Numbered from the stretch's first letter, positions 45,030 through 57,187 are shown. The stretch: 64,000 bases of DNA from Przewalskia tangutica (GCA_029844215.1 CM056728.1:56955789-57019788); one strand, 5' to 3'. Notes: generated from the sequence alone by a model not told the origin. Made by a program: numbers and translations.

Positions 45030-45467
45030 ATACTTACGCCTCATGTCCTCCTCGGCTTCCACGTCATCTCCTCCACGAGCTCGTTCGCCCACAAGACTTT
45101 GGCGGAAGCCACGTCGCCGTCGCAGACGCCTAACGGCGATCGATTATCGCTATGGGAATCTCTCATACGATAACCCGCCGATCACACGGACATCGTCAAT
45201 CGGATGTACCACTAGATGGATCCGATACATCTCGCCGGCATAAACGTGAAACACGGATGCACGCCTCGGATCGGACGGCAGATCCAACTCATAGGCAACC
45301 TTGCCTACCTGCGGACAATCACGAAGCGGCCCGATGTACCTTGGTGAGTTTCCCTTCTTCCGAATCTCATCACACCGCCATGGGTGACACCTTGAAAACC
45401 CAATCATCAATTGCGAACTCGGATGTCGGACGATGATCTGCATCGACTTCATCGACTCGGCCGTCAA
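45030..45467 (-). pseudogene. Pol C-terminus of B: integrase tail and chromodomain-like region
   Basis: A minus-strand frame holds KGNSPRYIGPL, GKVAYELDLPSD, VFHVYAGEM, HPIDDV and LSYERFP, the conserved order of the gypsy integrase C-terminal (GPY/F-like) region leading into the chromodomain-like tail. The tail itself (45040-45150) continues in other frames, with AKVLWANELVEEMTW visible; one base seems missing just before the final acidic stretch. Such tails are thought to steer integration to heterochromatin; here that role is inferred from family. Confidence 0.82.
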
Positions 45468-45486
45468 TAGCGCTCTCGGATAAGCT

Positions 45487-46220
45487 TCACCTTATCCACT
45501 GCTGCACCAAATATGGTCCCACTAGCTGCACCTCGCCCACCTCGAACCAACCTATAGGCGATCTGCACTTCCTCCCATACAAGGCCTCATAAGGCGCCAT
45601 CTGAATACTGGAGTGGTAGCTATTATTATACGCGAACTCAACTAGAGGCAAATGATCCTCCCAACTACCATCGAAGTCAATAACACGGGCTCGCGGCATA
45701 TCCTCGAAGTGCGGATAGTGCGCTCTGCTGTCCGTGCATGCGTGGATGAAATGCGATGCTCGAGCTCACTGCGTCCCTAAACCCCTCTGGAAGGACCTCC
45801 AGAAGTTGGCCGTAAACTGGGCTCCTCTGTCTGATATGATCGAAGTAGGGACTCCATGCAGTCTGACGATCTCCCGGATGTAAAGTCTGGCATAATCCTC
45901 GGTAGAAAAAGTCGTCTGACGGGAAGAAAGTGGGCTGATTTAGTCGACTGTCGGCGATAACCCATATAGAATCATGTCTCCTCGAGTGCGAGGTAATCCT
46001 GTGATGAAGTCCATGTTGATTACCTCCCACTTCCGGTCGGGATCTCTATCGCTGTAACAAACCACGGTCTCTCGGTGCTCTACCTTCACTGCGACAACAC
46101 GGGCGAGCTACGAACTCGCAGCGTCCTCTTCAAGCCATCCCACCATACAGATCTAAGGTCGTGGTACATCTTGGTCGACCGGATGGATAAATGCTTGCGT
46201 GTGCTTCCCCAGAACCTGCG
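45487..46220 (-). pseudogene. Integrase core of B
   Basis: Pieces in several minus frames: KMYHD and WWDGLKR near 46120-46200 (zinc-binding side), TKSAHFLPVRRLFLP (45905-45960), a decayed second-Asp region, then WEDHLPLVEFAYNNSYHSS with APYEALYGRKCRSP (45530-45670), the end of the catalytic core. Integrase inserts the cDNA and makes the five-base duplications seen here. Breaks prevent one continuous frame. Confidence 0.82.
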
Positions 46221-46499
46221 TCGAAGTCTGAAACATCCGGAACACACACGCCTCAAACCTTAGCACCCGTGGTGCTACCTCAAGGACCCTTGCCCTCACG
46301 AAGAGGCGTATCACGATATCGAATCAAAGTGGATCCTCGGCTGTTGCCTCTTCACCTCGCGACGATGGAAGACTCGGCAACCTCGCGAACTCTAACCCCA
46401 TTGCTATCGAATCAATCAAGCGGACACCAAGGCTCGCTAAGCGGTGCAAATTACGAACCATGTCCCTTCTCTCTAGCGCACATCGATAGGCTCCCCATC

Positions 46500-46940
46500 G
46501 ACCTACGACTAAGGCATACGCCACACATTGGCCTTGCGGTGGTACGGGATGTCCACATCGTAATCCTTAAGAAACTCTAACCACCGTCTGCGCCGTAAGT
46601 TCGGCTCCTGCGGTGAAGATATCTTGGAGGCTCTTGTGGTGCGTAAAAATATCCACGTGAACCCCATACAAATAGTGCCTCGGATCTTGGCGTGAATCAT
46701 TTGCCCGACTCCAAATCATGGGTGGGTTAGTTCCTCTCGTGTTTCTTCAGCTGTCTGGATGCATATGCTATAACTCTGCCATGCTGCATCAACACATCCC
46801 AACCCGATGCCTGTCGCATCACAATACGACATAACCATCTGGACCTGCGGAAGAGTAAGAAGCGGGCGGTCGTCTCTCTTTCAAGAATCGAAACCACCGC
46901 TCACAAGCATCGATCCATCAAACTTGGCCGCCTTACGAGT
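46500..46940 (-). pseudogene. RNase H of B
   Basis: Minus strand: RVIAYASRQLKKHER near 46725-46775, then LRRRRWLEFLKDYDVDIPYH (46560-46620) and KANVW, the usual end of gypsy RNase H. It removes RNA from the RNA-DNA hybrid during reverse transcription. It lies directly downstream of RT, as in Ty3/gypsy order. Confidence 0.8.
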
Positions 46941-47640
46941 CGGCCTAGTCAATGGTGCGAGATAGAAGCAAACTTCTCCACGAACCGCCGATAATACCTG
47001 CAAGGCCCGAGCTGCGAACCTGTGTCTGAGTAGTAGGTATAGGCATAGTCCTGACTGCCTCGATCTTGGCCGTATCAACTCGAATGCCATCAGCCTCGAC
47101 AATATGCCCAAGAAACCCCACTGAACTAAACAAAAACTCACATTTCTAAAAGTTGGCGCAAGCTGCAGTCTGAGAAGCGTCGGCCACAGTCGCCAAATGC
47201 TCGCGTGCTCCTGCTCTGGCGAGAATAAACCAAGATATCATCAATGAACACTATCACAAGCGTGTCCAAAATGGTTTGAACACTCGGTTCATCAAATCCA
47301 TGAATACCGCGAGCATTGGTCAACCAAAAGACATGACCACGAACTCATAATGCGTCTGGTCGGAATGCGATCTAGGGACATCCACCTCTCTAACTCGAAC
47401 CTGATGATAGCCCGATCGTAGATCAATCTTGGAAAAGCATCTCGCGCCCTGCAACTGATCGAACAAATCATCAATCCTGGGAAGAGGGTATCTGTTCTTA
47501 ATGGTCACCTTGTTCAGCTGCCTGTAATCAACACACAGGCGCAGCGTCCCGTCCTTCTTCTTCACGAACAATCAGGCGCTCCCGGGGAGAAACACTAGGC
47601 CTAATGAAGCCCTTCTCTAGCAAATCCCTGGTGATCCTTC
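46941..47640 (-). pseudogene. Reverse transcriptase of B
   Basis: Well-preserved frame 47571-47320: FVKKKDGTLRLCVDYRQLNK, YPLPRIDDLFDQLQGA, FSKIDLRSGYHQVRV. The catalytic FIDDILVYS box is at 47222-47261, in another frame, followed by GFLGHIVEADGIRVD (about 47070-47115). These are fingers, palm and connection in correct order and spacing, so the catalytic Asp pair is encoded; frameshifts separate the blocks. Confidence 0.9.
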
Positions 47641-48120
47641 ACTCTCTCAACTCGGCGGTGCCATTACGTATGGCGGAATGGAAATAGCCGAGTATCCGCA
47701 ACACATCTATACAAAACTCGATCTCCTCTCGGGAGGATACGAGAGGTCATCCGAAACAGGCTGCGTGCGGGAACTCGTGACTCGGGCCGACGGAAAATCT
47801 GGTACGCGGCTTGATTCAGATCAAACACCCGAACCAGATGGTAGATATACCCCTACTGCACCATCTTCCAAGACTTGAGGTCTGAAATAAACCTACCCGC
47901 CGGCGTCTGGTGCTCTCCCACTCAACAATGGCTCCTCAGAAACTAGAACCGGTACTATTCTCTCTGCGGTCTACATTGGCGTAGCGGAAGCTAGCCAATC
48001 CATCCCGTGATCACGTCGAAGTCAATCATCTCCAACTCTATCAAGTCGGCGGTCGACGGCGTAAATGGTCACAGGACAAGCTCATATACTGCCGAGCTAC
48101 CGAATCACCCAGCTGGCGTA
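47641..48120 (-). pseudogene. Protease-RT linker of B
   Basis: Pol linker without a recognised domain. Frames are broken; on length and position it is the stretch that precedes the RT fingers. The open frame 47678-47878 on plus is a shadow. Confidence 0.5.
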
Positions 48121-48121
48121 G

Positions 48122-48334
48122 CTACCTCGAAAGGTCTATGGACTCGTGCTCTATCCCTATCCTACTAGCAACAAGGGAGATATATAGGGCGAGTAGAACC
48201 GGATCTATCAAAGCATACACATCAAACCCGAAGCGATAAGGTACGTGGCGACATCGGTGAGGCCTCACGATCTGTCGGTGGACAAAGCATAAATGCGGTT
48301 CGAGGACCGCTAGAATGGGACGAGCCACGGCCTC
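48122..48334 (-). pseudogene. Aspartic protease region of B
   Basis: A minus frame reads FGFDVYALIDPVLLALYISL then VASRIGIEHE. The LIDP start and the VASRIGIE end match gypsy proteases, but the usual small residues after DP are lost in a local shift, so the active-site loop is not encoded as it stands. The protease would cleave Gag-Pol. Confidence 0.7.
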
Positions 48335-49532
48335 TGCGCGACCTGGCGACCCATGAGCACCACGCCCTCGGGCGAGTAAGCGTAGGAGATGATGAAGCGG
48401 CAGCGAACACGGAAGGTGAGCCTACCACCGCCACGCCGGTCGGACGGTCCTCGCAAAGTGACCTGCTGGCCTGGCGTAACAAGCTCCAAAAGTAGTACCA
48501 CACTTCCGTAATGGGATCTACGCGTCGGCCACCGGGGTGGTCGATCGGCGATACTCTGCTACCACGGACGTCGAAGCCACAGGGCCCGTGCGCCCTCAGC
48601 GTGGTGTCTTGAGGGCGGTGCGGAGTGCTCTGTCTTTGGCCGTGGTGCGAATCTAGGCCGCCGAGGCCGCCCACCACGATAACCACCGAAGACCCTCCGT
48701 CACGGCCTTCGCCTGCTTCTGTCCACTCGCCGACCTCTGCGCTCGCCGCATCCAAGGCGTGAGCTGCGTGCGGGTAATGTCCATACGGTGAGAGAAACCC
48801 CGCACATGACTTCGGCCATATAGTCGTCTAGCCCGGTGACATAGCGGTGCACCCTATCCTCCATATCTGCTACCAATCTTTGGGACATATCGAGCCAATG
48901 AATCAAACTCGACATTGTACTCACGGCGGTCGTCCTCTGCGCCTCGATAGTAAAAATCTATCGGCCGCGCCCTCGCCATCTGTGGAGGCAAGAAGTGAGT
49001 GAGAAAGCCTCGAGAACTCATCCCAGTAGGCTGGGGACGCGTGCTCTCCCGGGATAACTCCGTGAATCAAACCAATCGATTGCGGTATCACGCGGCCTAT
49101 GTGAACCAAAGATCACGGACTCGGTCTCGGCATACGATCACTCTCAAAATCCTGTGAAGCTGACGGATGAACTCCTGCGGGTCATCCTCGGCCTCGATCC
49201 ATAAAACTCCGGCTCTGACTCAAGAAGTCTCGTAGCCTCAAACTCTCGCCTCGGGTGAACAAGTGCGGCCGTGGCTGGGTGGGCTGAGCTGCCGCGTCCA
49301 GCCTCTCACCGTGTCGGGCCTGACTTTAGCCAAAGGTGGGCTATCTCCTTGTACCCTAACTCCTCGCCGGTGTGGGGCGGGAGGTGTGGGTCTTGTGGTC
49401 TCTTTGGGCGGCGGCGTCATAGAACTCGCCGTCTCGGTATAGGCCGGGCACGAGCCCTCGTGACTCTGGGTGTCTCGCTAGCGGCTCCGCTGCCTTGCCG
49501 CCATACGGGCGGGTTGCCTTACGTGGAGGCAT
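48335..49532 (-). pseudogene. gag of element B
   Basis: Starts at the methionine at 49532 (MPPRKATRPYGGK), the same position and context as in A and E. RLVADMEDRVHRYVTGLDDY (about 48825-48885) is the middle of the capsid domain. The zinc-knuckle part (48340-48560) is too broken to name the cysteines. Many differences from A and E fall at CAG, CTG and CCG. Gag and pol are adjacent without a clear boundary. Confidence 0.8.
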
Positions 49533-49715
49533 AATCACATACGGGAAAGGAATACGTTAGAGGTCCAACCTATAACACGGCTCAAGCACGATCTCGGAAT
49601 GAGAAGAGCGAAACCAATCCTAAATATCCTATAGCCTCACGATTATTGGTGTGGTGCACAACACCGATAATCAAACTACTAGATCTGATCTGTAGACACT
49701 TTCAGAGGATTAAGC

Positions 49716-49730
49716 GCTCGATACCACTTT
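49716..49730 (-). other. Primer-binding site of B
   Basis: GCTCGATACCACTTT on plus next to the LTR start; tRNA-iMet type on minus. Confidence 0.85.
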
Positions 49731-50912
49731 TGTCACGACCGTTCGGGGCGTGGATCGTGCCTCTGGGGCACCCAGTAGTCATACATCAGTAATCAGCGGA
49801 AACATAAAGCAAGACATGAAACAGTTTATAAAATAAGACACATATTATGTGAGAAAACATCGCCTTTCGGCATATATATATAATCATGGTTTAGCAGTTA
49901 CATCCGACACTGTACATCATGACTACAGACCTCTAAGGAAATATACAACTATGGCGGGACAGGGCCCGCCATACCACTCGATCAAAAACTATCTACAACG
50001 GGAGATCATACCAAAAAGTAGAGCCTCGGAAGAGATGGAGCTCGACACCAACGTAGAGATCCTGAGGATGCGGATCTAGCACTGCTTGCCCTTACTGCGG
50101 CATGAACGCAGCCCCGAAGAGTCGATAACAGTACTAAGTATGCAGCGTAAAGTACTTAAATGAAAACATATCATTTTAAAACCGGTTTACAAATATGTGT
50201 GAAACAACGAGAAACCGCACATAGTGCCACATCACAAACAAGAGCATGATAGGTAAGCGTAATCGTCTTGTCTAGGCTGCGAATGATCGAAAGCAGGGCC
50301 ACTCGCCCACATCCTCATTCTGCAAGCCTAATCACGGACTCACGGAGTCGCATAGGCCACTCGCGTGGGCGCGTGAGGTATAACCCGCATCGAGGGTAGC
50401 TCCTCGGCATCGTCACGGACTCATTGTCGCGTAGCCACGTAGCCGCATGAGGCATAACCCGCATACTAACACGGAACTCTCGTAGCTCGCGATAGGCCCC
50501 TGGACCCGCATGAGGTATTCTCGAATCATGGTCCTGGACCGCTGAGTCTACCGCATCGGAGGCGACAACCTCGGTATCATCTCAAGAGGTGAGTGATAGT
50601 ACACTAACATAACGACTTATCTTTAAACAACATAAGTACAACAAGGATACTCACTTATACAAACGTTACAAGGTACTAACACACATAGCAACATGTCATG
50701 TCTACTTATCAAACCATCTTATTATTCTTTTCACAATTTCATATAAGTCTGTTAGAAATACATAGGCAACTTGTTTCTTTTATCAATCTTAAGTGGTTAT
50801 ACTTAACTTCCCATAAAGCTAGTATAACTCTTAAGCTTCTGTTTAAGAAACCAATTAGTTCTCTTTTGTAAAAATGGTTCAGTAGTCCTTTTGAAATGTT
50901 TTCAGTTCCTTA

Positions 50913-51020
50913 TTATTCAGGCTTAAGCCGTGAGGCATTGCCGTACGTATTATTCAGGCTTAAGCCGTGCGGCATTGCCGTAAGTATTATTCAGGCTTAA
51001 GTCAAAGACATTGCCGTTAG
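50913..51020 (-). repeat. Three 36-45-base repeats (B 5' LTR)
   Basis: Three copies of TTATTCAGGCTTAAG plus GGCATTGCCGTA(A/C)GTA, the less altered partner of 43640-43755. Confidence 0.85.
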
Positions 51021-51708
51021 TTATTATTCAGTTAACACATGTACGTCTACCGTACTATATACATATTGTAAAATATCATGCTTTAGGAAGAATCACATAC
51101 ATACCGTGAAAACCACCGCGAGTTGAATATGTCGTGCGAGAGTCGACTATAATAGTCACATATATCTATCAAAGACTACTCGAAGGTCATTCTAAGCAGC
51201 GGGTTCACCATTCTATGGAAAGTTGGGCGTACCTGACCCTACGGTGAGCTATATGAGTCTCATTGTGAAAGCAGTCTATCTGATCTGATTCAATTCTATT
51301 ACGTGATATTCTTCTAAGTATTTATACTTATTCTTATTCTACAACAGTAAGTATTCTCTAATTCAAAGAGGTTAGGATTAGTTACCTCGGTAAGCCCATA
51401 ATATCCTAGAAAAGTCGCGCTGAGCAAGGTTTTGCTCAAGTTGTATGCTCAGAGAAACCTTAGAAGTTCTTCACAACTTCTACTAAGTACTAAGGTATTT
51501 GGGCTAGGGTATTTTGGGCATTATAACAATACAAGAAGGCAACTTTTCTACCAAGGGAGGGGGTAGGTTTCGGCTAGGCTAGGGGTGGGGTAGCCTCGGC
51601 CAAGCATCTCGAGGGAGGGGTGTGTTGGGCGAATTGCTTACAAAGGGAGAGGAAGGATTTTAGACTTGGAAAGCTTTTGTGGATGAAGAACTATTCATCT
51701 CAAGAGGG

Positions 51709-51716
51709 TATTTATA
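51709..51716 (-). promoter_or_regulatory. LTR promoter TATA box (B 5' LTR)
   Basis: TATTTATA preceded by GAGGG on plus; this LTR would drive B. A CCAAT motif lies in the following GGCCAACCAATGGCC. Confidence 0.6.
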
Positions 51717-52122
51717 GGTCAAGACATGGCCAACCAATGGCCAAGATTTGTAAGTGCTAGGCAAGTGTAAGGTCAAGATTAGGGCAAGTGTACCTGTGAC
51801 TTGCACACAAAATATCTAACCAACTTTATGACAAGGATGGTCATCCATTCGGCCCTATTGCCGTGACAAGTCCACCAATGAGAGGGTGGCAAGTGTCGCC
51901 CTCTCGTTGGTCCAAAGTGTTACGTCTCTCGGAAAAATCCGCAAAAATTAGAAATGGCATAGCCGGAATTTATTCTACGAAAGCTGTGGAAACGTTTCGT
52001 CGGAAAACTATTCGCTTTGTGAGTTGTGCCTAAAAATCGTCCAAGGCCTAATCTTTAAGACCAAACTTTTTGTACGTATTCCTTTACGTACATACTCTGG
52101 AAATACGGGGTATAACACCCCG

Positions 52123-52651
52123 AACGTCCTGAACCCTGTGGAGGACCACTCTGCACTGGTGGATGTGCATATCTAATCTGCTGCTGAGGCGGTTTGCCTT
52201 GAAAGTTACCAAAGGATCCTGCCGATCGGGCCCTTTTCGACTGTCCTTTATTAATCTGTCGATCTCTACGTTTCTCGGCCTGCTGTGCATAAGCCCGTAC
52301 GCAGGCCATGCTCAAGCCTGACTGAAGAGCTACTCTTGCACAACCCTCTCTTAGATGGTCATCAAGACCCGTGATAAATCGGTACATAATATACTCTCTG
52401 GTAGCTACATCCTTAGCTAGTAACAGGGTCGTCTTTTTGCAATCAATACTTTCCGTTACTGGTCGTGGAACTGAAGGTTCAAATATCATGGCATGATGAA
52501 GGCTAGCACTTTGTGCTAAACTCTGGTGGCGTCATGAGAACTCCCGAATGAAGTACCACGGTGATGATTGGGCTGTGCCTCGTAACCTCTCGTGCTCTAC
52601 TCGCGGCTCCTCGGTGCCTTGCCCATACGGGCGGGCTGCCTGCGGAGGCAT
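52123..52651 (-). pseudogene. gag 5' part of element C, internally deleted
   Basis: Read from a methionine at 52651. The frame 52489-52118 has YRFITGLDDHLREGCARVAL, AQQAEKRRDRQINK and SFGNFQGKPPQQQ, the region between capsid and zinc knuckle. The N-terminus (52590-52651) resembles those of A and B, but the Retrotrans_gag core expected between 52490 and 52590 is missing, roughly 600 bases short of A. C could not supply a normal Gag. Confidence 0.78.
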
Positions 52652-52833
52652 AGCGATGCGGGAAGGAATTACGTTAGAGGGTCCAACTTATAAAGCGACT
52701 AAAGGCACGATCTCGAGTGAGAAGAATGGAAACCAATCCTAAATATCCTATAGCCTCACGATTATTGGTGTGGTGCCAACACCGATAATCAAGACTTACT
52801 AGATACGATGCGTAGACACTTTCAGGATTAAGC

Positions 52834-52848
52834 GCTCGATACCACTTT
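52834..52848 (-). other. Primer-binding site of C
   Basis: GCTCGATACCACTTT before TGTCACGACG; as in E, A and B. Confidence 0.85.
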
Positions 52849-54163
52849 TGTCACGACGAACGGGGCGTGTTGGTGTCTTACCCCGGGCACCCAAGTAGAC
52901 ATACATCAGAGTAATCACCGGAACATAAAACAAGACATGATATAATATGAATGAGAAAACAGTTTAACTGAGAAAGATTGCCCTTCGGCATATATATATA
53001 AAAAATATGAATCCGAACAGTTACATCCCTTTTACAAACTCTGCCCACAGCATTACTCTGGACCTCAAGAATGATACGACAATGGCGGGGCGGGGCCCGC
53101 CATACCACGAATGTAAGTACCTACTACGACAGGACTATACCGTTGATAAGCCTCGGAGAAACGGAGCTTCCCAAACGCAATGACGTGACCTATGGCGAGG
53201 ATCAACGATCGGTGTACCTACCTGCGGCGTGAACGCGGCCCGAGAGGTCGATGCACGGTACCAAGTATGTGGCCCGAAAATCGTAAATGAAATCATAGCG
53301 ATCTATATAAAGCAGAGACATGTATGATAACCAAACTACGATTCCTGATAAATAGCGATCATGTCAAGTCGTGACTCGCGCCTCAAAGTCATCACTCAAA
53401 TATAACTATGGGTCTCACGCCCACAACATCAATCATGCGTGGAATACCTTCCTCACGCCGTGATCGATGATATAAAAGCACCAAGGAACACACATGAACA
53501 CGGGTCCCACGTGTCATAATAAAACCGTGCGGGGTAAATGCGAAGGCATAGCCGACTACTAAAAACCCGCAGTACCAACAAGGTCATAAACTGTATCATG
53601 AGATCTGTCTAGACCCTCACATGATCAAAGCCGCCACTCGCTGCGAGATCTAATGTCGCGCGTCTAGCCACGGAACTTCCGCGACTCGCGTAGGCCACTC
53701 GATGGCCCGCGTGAGGTATTCCTCGCATCGAGGGTAGCTACTCCGGCATCGCCACGGACTCGCGATCCGCATGGCCACATAGACCGCATGACCACAAGGG
53801 CCGCACACTAACCTGGAACTCTCGTAGCTCCGCATAGGTCCCCTGGACCCGCATGAGGTATTCTCGAATCATGGTCCCAGACCGCCTGAGATATACACCG
53901 CATCGGAGGGCAGCTTAACCCCTGGGATCATGTCAAGGTGAGTGGTACAATACCAACATAACGGCTAATCGTTAAACAACATAAGCGCGATCGAGGGAAA
54001 CCCCTTTACACAAACATCACAAGATAATAACACACGTAACATCCTAACATGTTTACTTATAAAACCAACAAGAAAGTATTACAAGGCTATCACAAACCAA
54101 CACAATCAAGTTTATTCACACAAGGTACTTTCTACTTTATGCTAAACAAGTTCGGGTTTTTAT
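52849..54163 (-). mobile_element. Element C 5' LTR, first part
   Basis: Matches the 3' LTR of C from 36909 to about 38233, ending 'TTCGGGTTTTTAT', where D is inserted. TTTAT (54159-54163) is D's duplication. Many CHG-site differences from the 3' LTR occur in the first 400 bases. Confidence 0.9.
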
Positions 54164-54655
54164 TGTCACGCCCCGAAACCGGGCCCGCGACTGGTGCCTT
54201 ACCCGGGCACCCAAGTAGTCAAACAACATCAGAGAAAATCAGCGGAAATTAAAACTCATACATGATAACCAATGAAAAGAAAACGGTTACCTTTTCGAAA
54301 AATAACTAACACCAATCGCCTTGATTACTACGGACCTCTAAGAATTTTTATAACATCTGGCCGCCATACCACGAATGTACAAAAGTTCTACAACTTGAGG
54401 AACCGTACCAAGTGACAAAGTCTCGAAGGAATGGAGCTTTACGAGAAGCGATCAAAGTGCGGATCAACAAGCGATGTATCTCAACTGCGGCATGAGCGAG
54501 TATGCGAAAGCAGAAAAAAATCGTAAATGAAATCATAATAGTCTATAAGGAAAGCAGGAGACATGTATGATAACCAAACTACGATACACCACGTATATCT
54601 GATTCAAATCAAATCACATCAAGTCGAGGACTCACGCAGAAAGATCATTACTCAA

Positions 54656-55141
54656 AGTGGGCGCATACTCGTGGGCTACCCAACGTGTCGGTATGTCCAC
54701 GATAACAAGATAGTACTCACGGTGGACGATACGGCTACCCAGCGTGTCGGTATGTCCCAACCAATAACAAGATAATACTCACCGTGGGCGCGTACTCGTG
54801 GGCTACCCAACGGTCGGTATGTCCAAACAAATACCCGGATAATACTCGCTGTGGACGATACTCGTGGGCTACCCAGTCGGTATGTCCAAACAAATACCCG
54901 ATAATACTCACTGTGGGCGCATACTCGTGGGCTACCCAGCGTGTCGGTATGTCCAAACAAATACCGGATAATACTCACGTGGACGCATACTCGTGGGCTA
55001 CCCAACGTGTCGGTATGTCCAAAGTTTACAAGATAACACTAATAGAAGCATACGGTGGGCTACCCAGCGTGTCGATATGTCCCAAAGGATCAATATAGTG
55101 GAAGCATACCCGTGGGCTACCCAGCGTGTCGATATGTCCAT
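54656..55141 (-). repeat. Minisatellite, about 8 units of 59-66 bases (D 3' LTR)
   Basis: Units contain CATACTCGTGGGCTACCCA, GCGTGTCGGTATGTCC, ACAAATACC and GATAATACTCAC. Homologous to the X array by the shared core GTGGGC(C/T)ACCCA..CGTGTC. The partner is at 59275-59713. Confidence 0.9.
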
Positions 55142-56486
55142 CATACCACCCGATATCCTCGGTAGCACAAAGTCAAACACTTGCACAACAACAAAACTAT
55201 CACCACAAGGCAAGTTACAACTCAAAGTACCTTCGTTTAAGTCGACAAACCGGGTTCCAACCCCAAAATACTACATTCTTTCCTACCTTCAAAGACCTCT
55301 CTTTCGTAGAAACCATACGATACTACCACGTAGTATCACACACATTCATGTTTAAAACACGCACTTCAAACACAATTAACATAACGTCAAGTATACCTTT
55401 TAAAAGTCCAGTAATTCACTCCTTTAAGGTCAAGTATTCCTACCTTTTAAAACCAAGTCATTTACTTTTCCCTTAAGAAAAGTTCGATATTTGAAAACAA
55501 GTGATTTATACTTTCAAACTCAAGTTACTTCTCTTTTCCAAAATCCAGTACATTATCCTTTGCAATCCATTAAGTTCATTCTTTGGAATTTTAAGAAAAG
55601 TCAGAACTTGTTATCAAGGATTCTCATTTATGATCTAGGAAATGTAATATCATTTTGTCTTATCTTAGTTTCTATGCAGATGGAGGTTTCTCTGGTTTTA
55701 ATATAATCAATTAGTGAAACCATTTCCTTTATTAGGTGTGTTCGATACTTGTTCCCACTTTCAAATCCATTTCACATTCTTATGCCGTTATACCTAACTT
55801 CCCATAAAGCTAGTATAACTCTTAAGTTTTCAAAAACCAAGTATCACTCATTACTCACGAATGAGGTTTTACAACTTTTGAATACATTACACAACTTTCA
55901 CAATTCTAAGTTAAGTCTCTTATCTTACAAGATCAAGTCTCTTAACTTCTACCAATCAACAACCGTTCTTTTACTCACATAAAGTTGTTATAATTGACTT
56001 CCCATAAAGCCGTTATAACCCCTTTATGTTTTAAACCAACCAATTACCACATAAACATTTATGAGACCAAGAGGGCTCATTCTTTAAGCAGAGTGCCCAT
56101 TACTAACGGATAAGACTTACTACTCTTACACCTAATGAAGCCCTTTACACTTCATAACAAGTCAAGACACAATTTGGAAAATCAATTTTTAACACAACCG
56201 CACTATATATTTCACAAATAGTCAAAGAGGATAGGAAGAATCACATACCTCGCGACGATTCGACACTAAGCAAAATGCTCCACAAGACTATCTCGAAGAA
56301 TATGTTACACGTAGTACTTCAATCCTATAAGGGCCATAAAGCGTCTATCAAACTCTAGTTTCAGCGTAGAGTAAACTAAGTACAAGGCCCCTACATTCTA
56401 CGGAAATTGAACTTCCTTTGTTTCTATAAACTTGCCACCTTTCACAAGGCCGAAATCAACAAGGCTACAAGATCCAAATCTAAGCC

Positions 56487-56600
56487 AACTTAACTATAAC
56501 GACCTCGGGCTCACAAATCTATACAAACTTAACTATAGCTCACAAATCTATTCAAACTCTAAATATAATGACCTCGGGCTCACGGATCTATACTACTATC
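56487..56600 (-). repeat. 45-base repeat near U3 (D 3' LTR)
   Basis: Two to three copies of AACTTAACTATA and GACCTCGGGCTCACAAATCT. The partner is at 61068-61180. Confidence 0.8.
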
Positions 56601-57187
56601 ACAAGTACTAACTCAAAACCAGAAGGAAACTCTTACCTTTAGAAAAGCCCACAAAAGCCCTTTCCTACCACTTCTTCCGTCAACTCAACCACCGCTTCCC
56701 ACAAGTTCACCAACACTTTTTCCTTCTCGCGCTCCAGCGGTTCCTAAGGCGGGTTTCTCAAAAACCTAGAGAGAAGGGAGAGGGTTTTCTCTTGGGAGGG
56801 TTTGAAATGAAATGGCCAAGTCTTCCAAGACTTGGCCTAAAATAGGCTTCTCATTTGGTCAAAGGATGGGAGGACACTTGTCACCCTCCCATAGGCTCCT
56901 ATAAAAATATCACGATTTTTCTCCTTTACATGAAAATCCGCCTCGGCGCTAACCGAAAATAATTGCCGCGTGCTGCGCGCCGCAAACTTGAAACTTCCAT
57001 AACTTTTGACTGATGTCCAATCGGAGCGGTTGGTTGCGTTGGGACCTAGATTGACGGACTACACACTAGGCCTTTTAAACACCTTACAATCCTTAACAAC
57101 TGGGGTCCAATACTCAAAGGTAAACTCAAAATCCTTCCAACACATGTTTGCCAACTTATCTATCCTCTAGAATTTACGGGTGTAACA

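Larger units (their letters stand above)
42440..52117 (-). mobile_element. Element B, complete gag-pol gypsy element (minus)
   Basis: LTRs 42440-44852 (2413 bases) and 49731-52117 (2387 bases), duplication CCCCG at 42435-42439 and 52118-52122, PPT, PBS, gag, and all pol domains in the order PR-RT-RNase H-integrase-chromodomain-like tail. It is the only element here that could represent the autonomous partner of the gag-only copies. Coding frames are broken many times; AT-rich parts of the LTRs are near identical, so the insertion is young and the number of frameshifts is surprising. Confidence 0.93.
49731..52117 (-). mobile_element. Element B 5' LTR
   Basis: TGTCACGACC to GGGGTATAACA. Compared with the 3' LTR, AT-rich stretches (e.g. 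50690-50830 against 43430-43570) are identical or nearly so, whereas GC-rich CHG-containing stretches show deletions: CCTCCGG to CCTCGG, CTCCTGACACC to CTCGACACC, ACCTGCGG to ACTGCGG. TATA at 51709-51716. Confidence 0.92.
54164..57187 (-). mobile_element. Element D 3' LTR
   Basis: 3024 bases. Contains the 60-66-base minisatellite (54656-55141), a 45-base repeat (56487-56600), and at 56960-56990 a shortened version of the GC-rich hairpin seen in the other LTR. U3 has GGAGGACACTTGTCACCCTCC near 56870, related to the U3 palindrome. No clear TATAAATA at the usual place. Confidence 0.88.

Noticed and set aside
45030..49540. Deamination (RIP-like C-to-T) as the cause of the broken frames
   Set aside because: The breaks are mostly short deletions or changes to CGA/ACG/CGT at CHG sites; an excess of TAG, TTG or CAA at those sites is not what I see.
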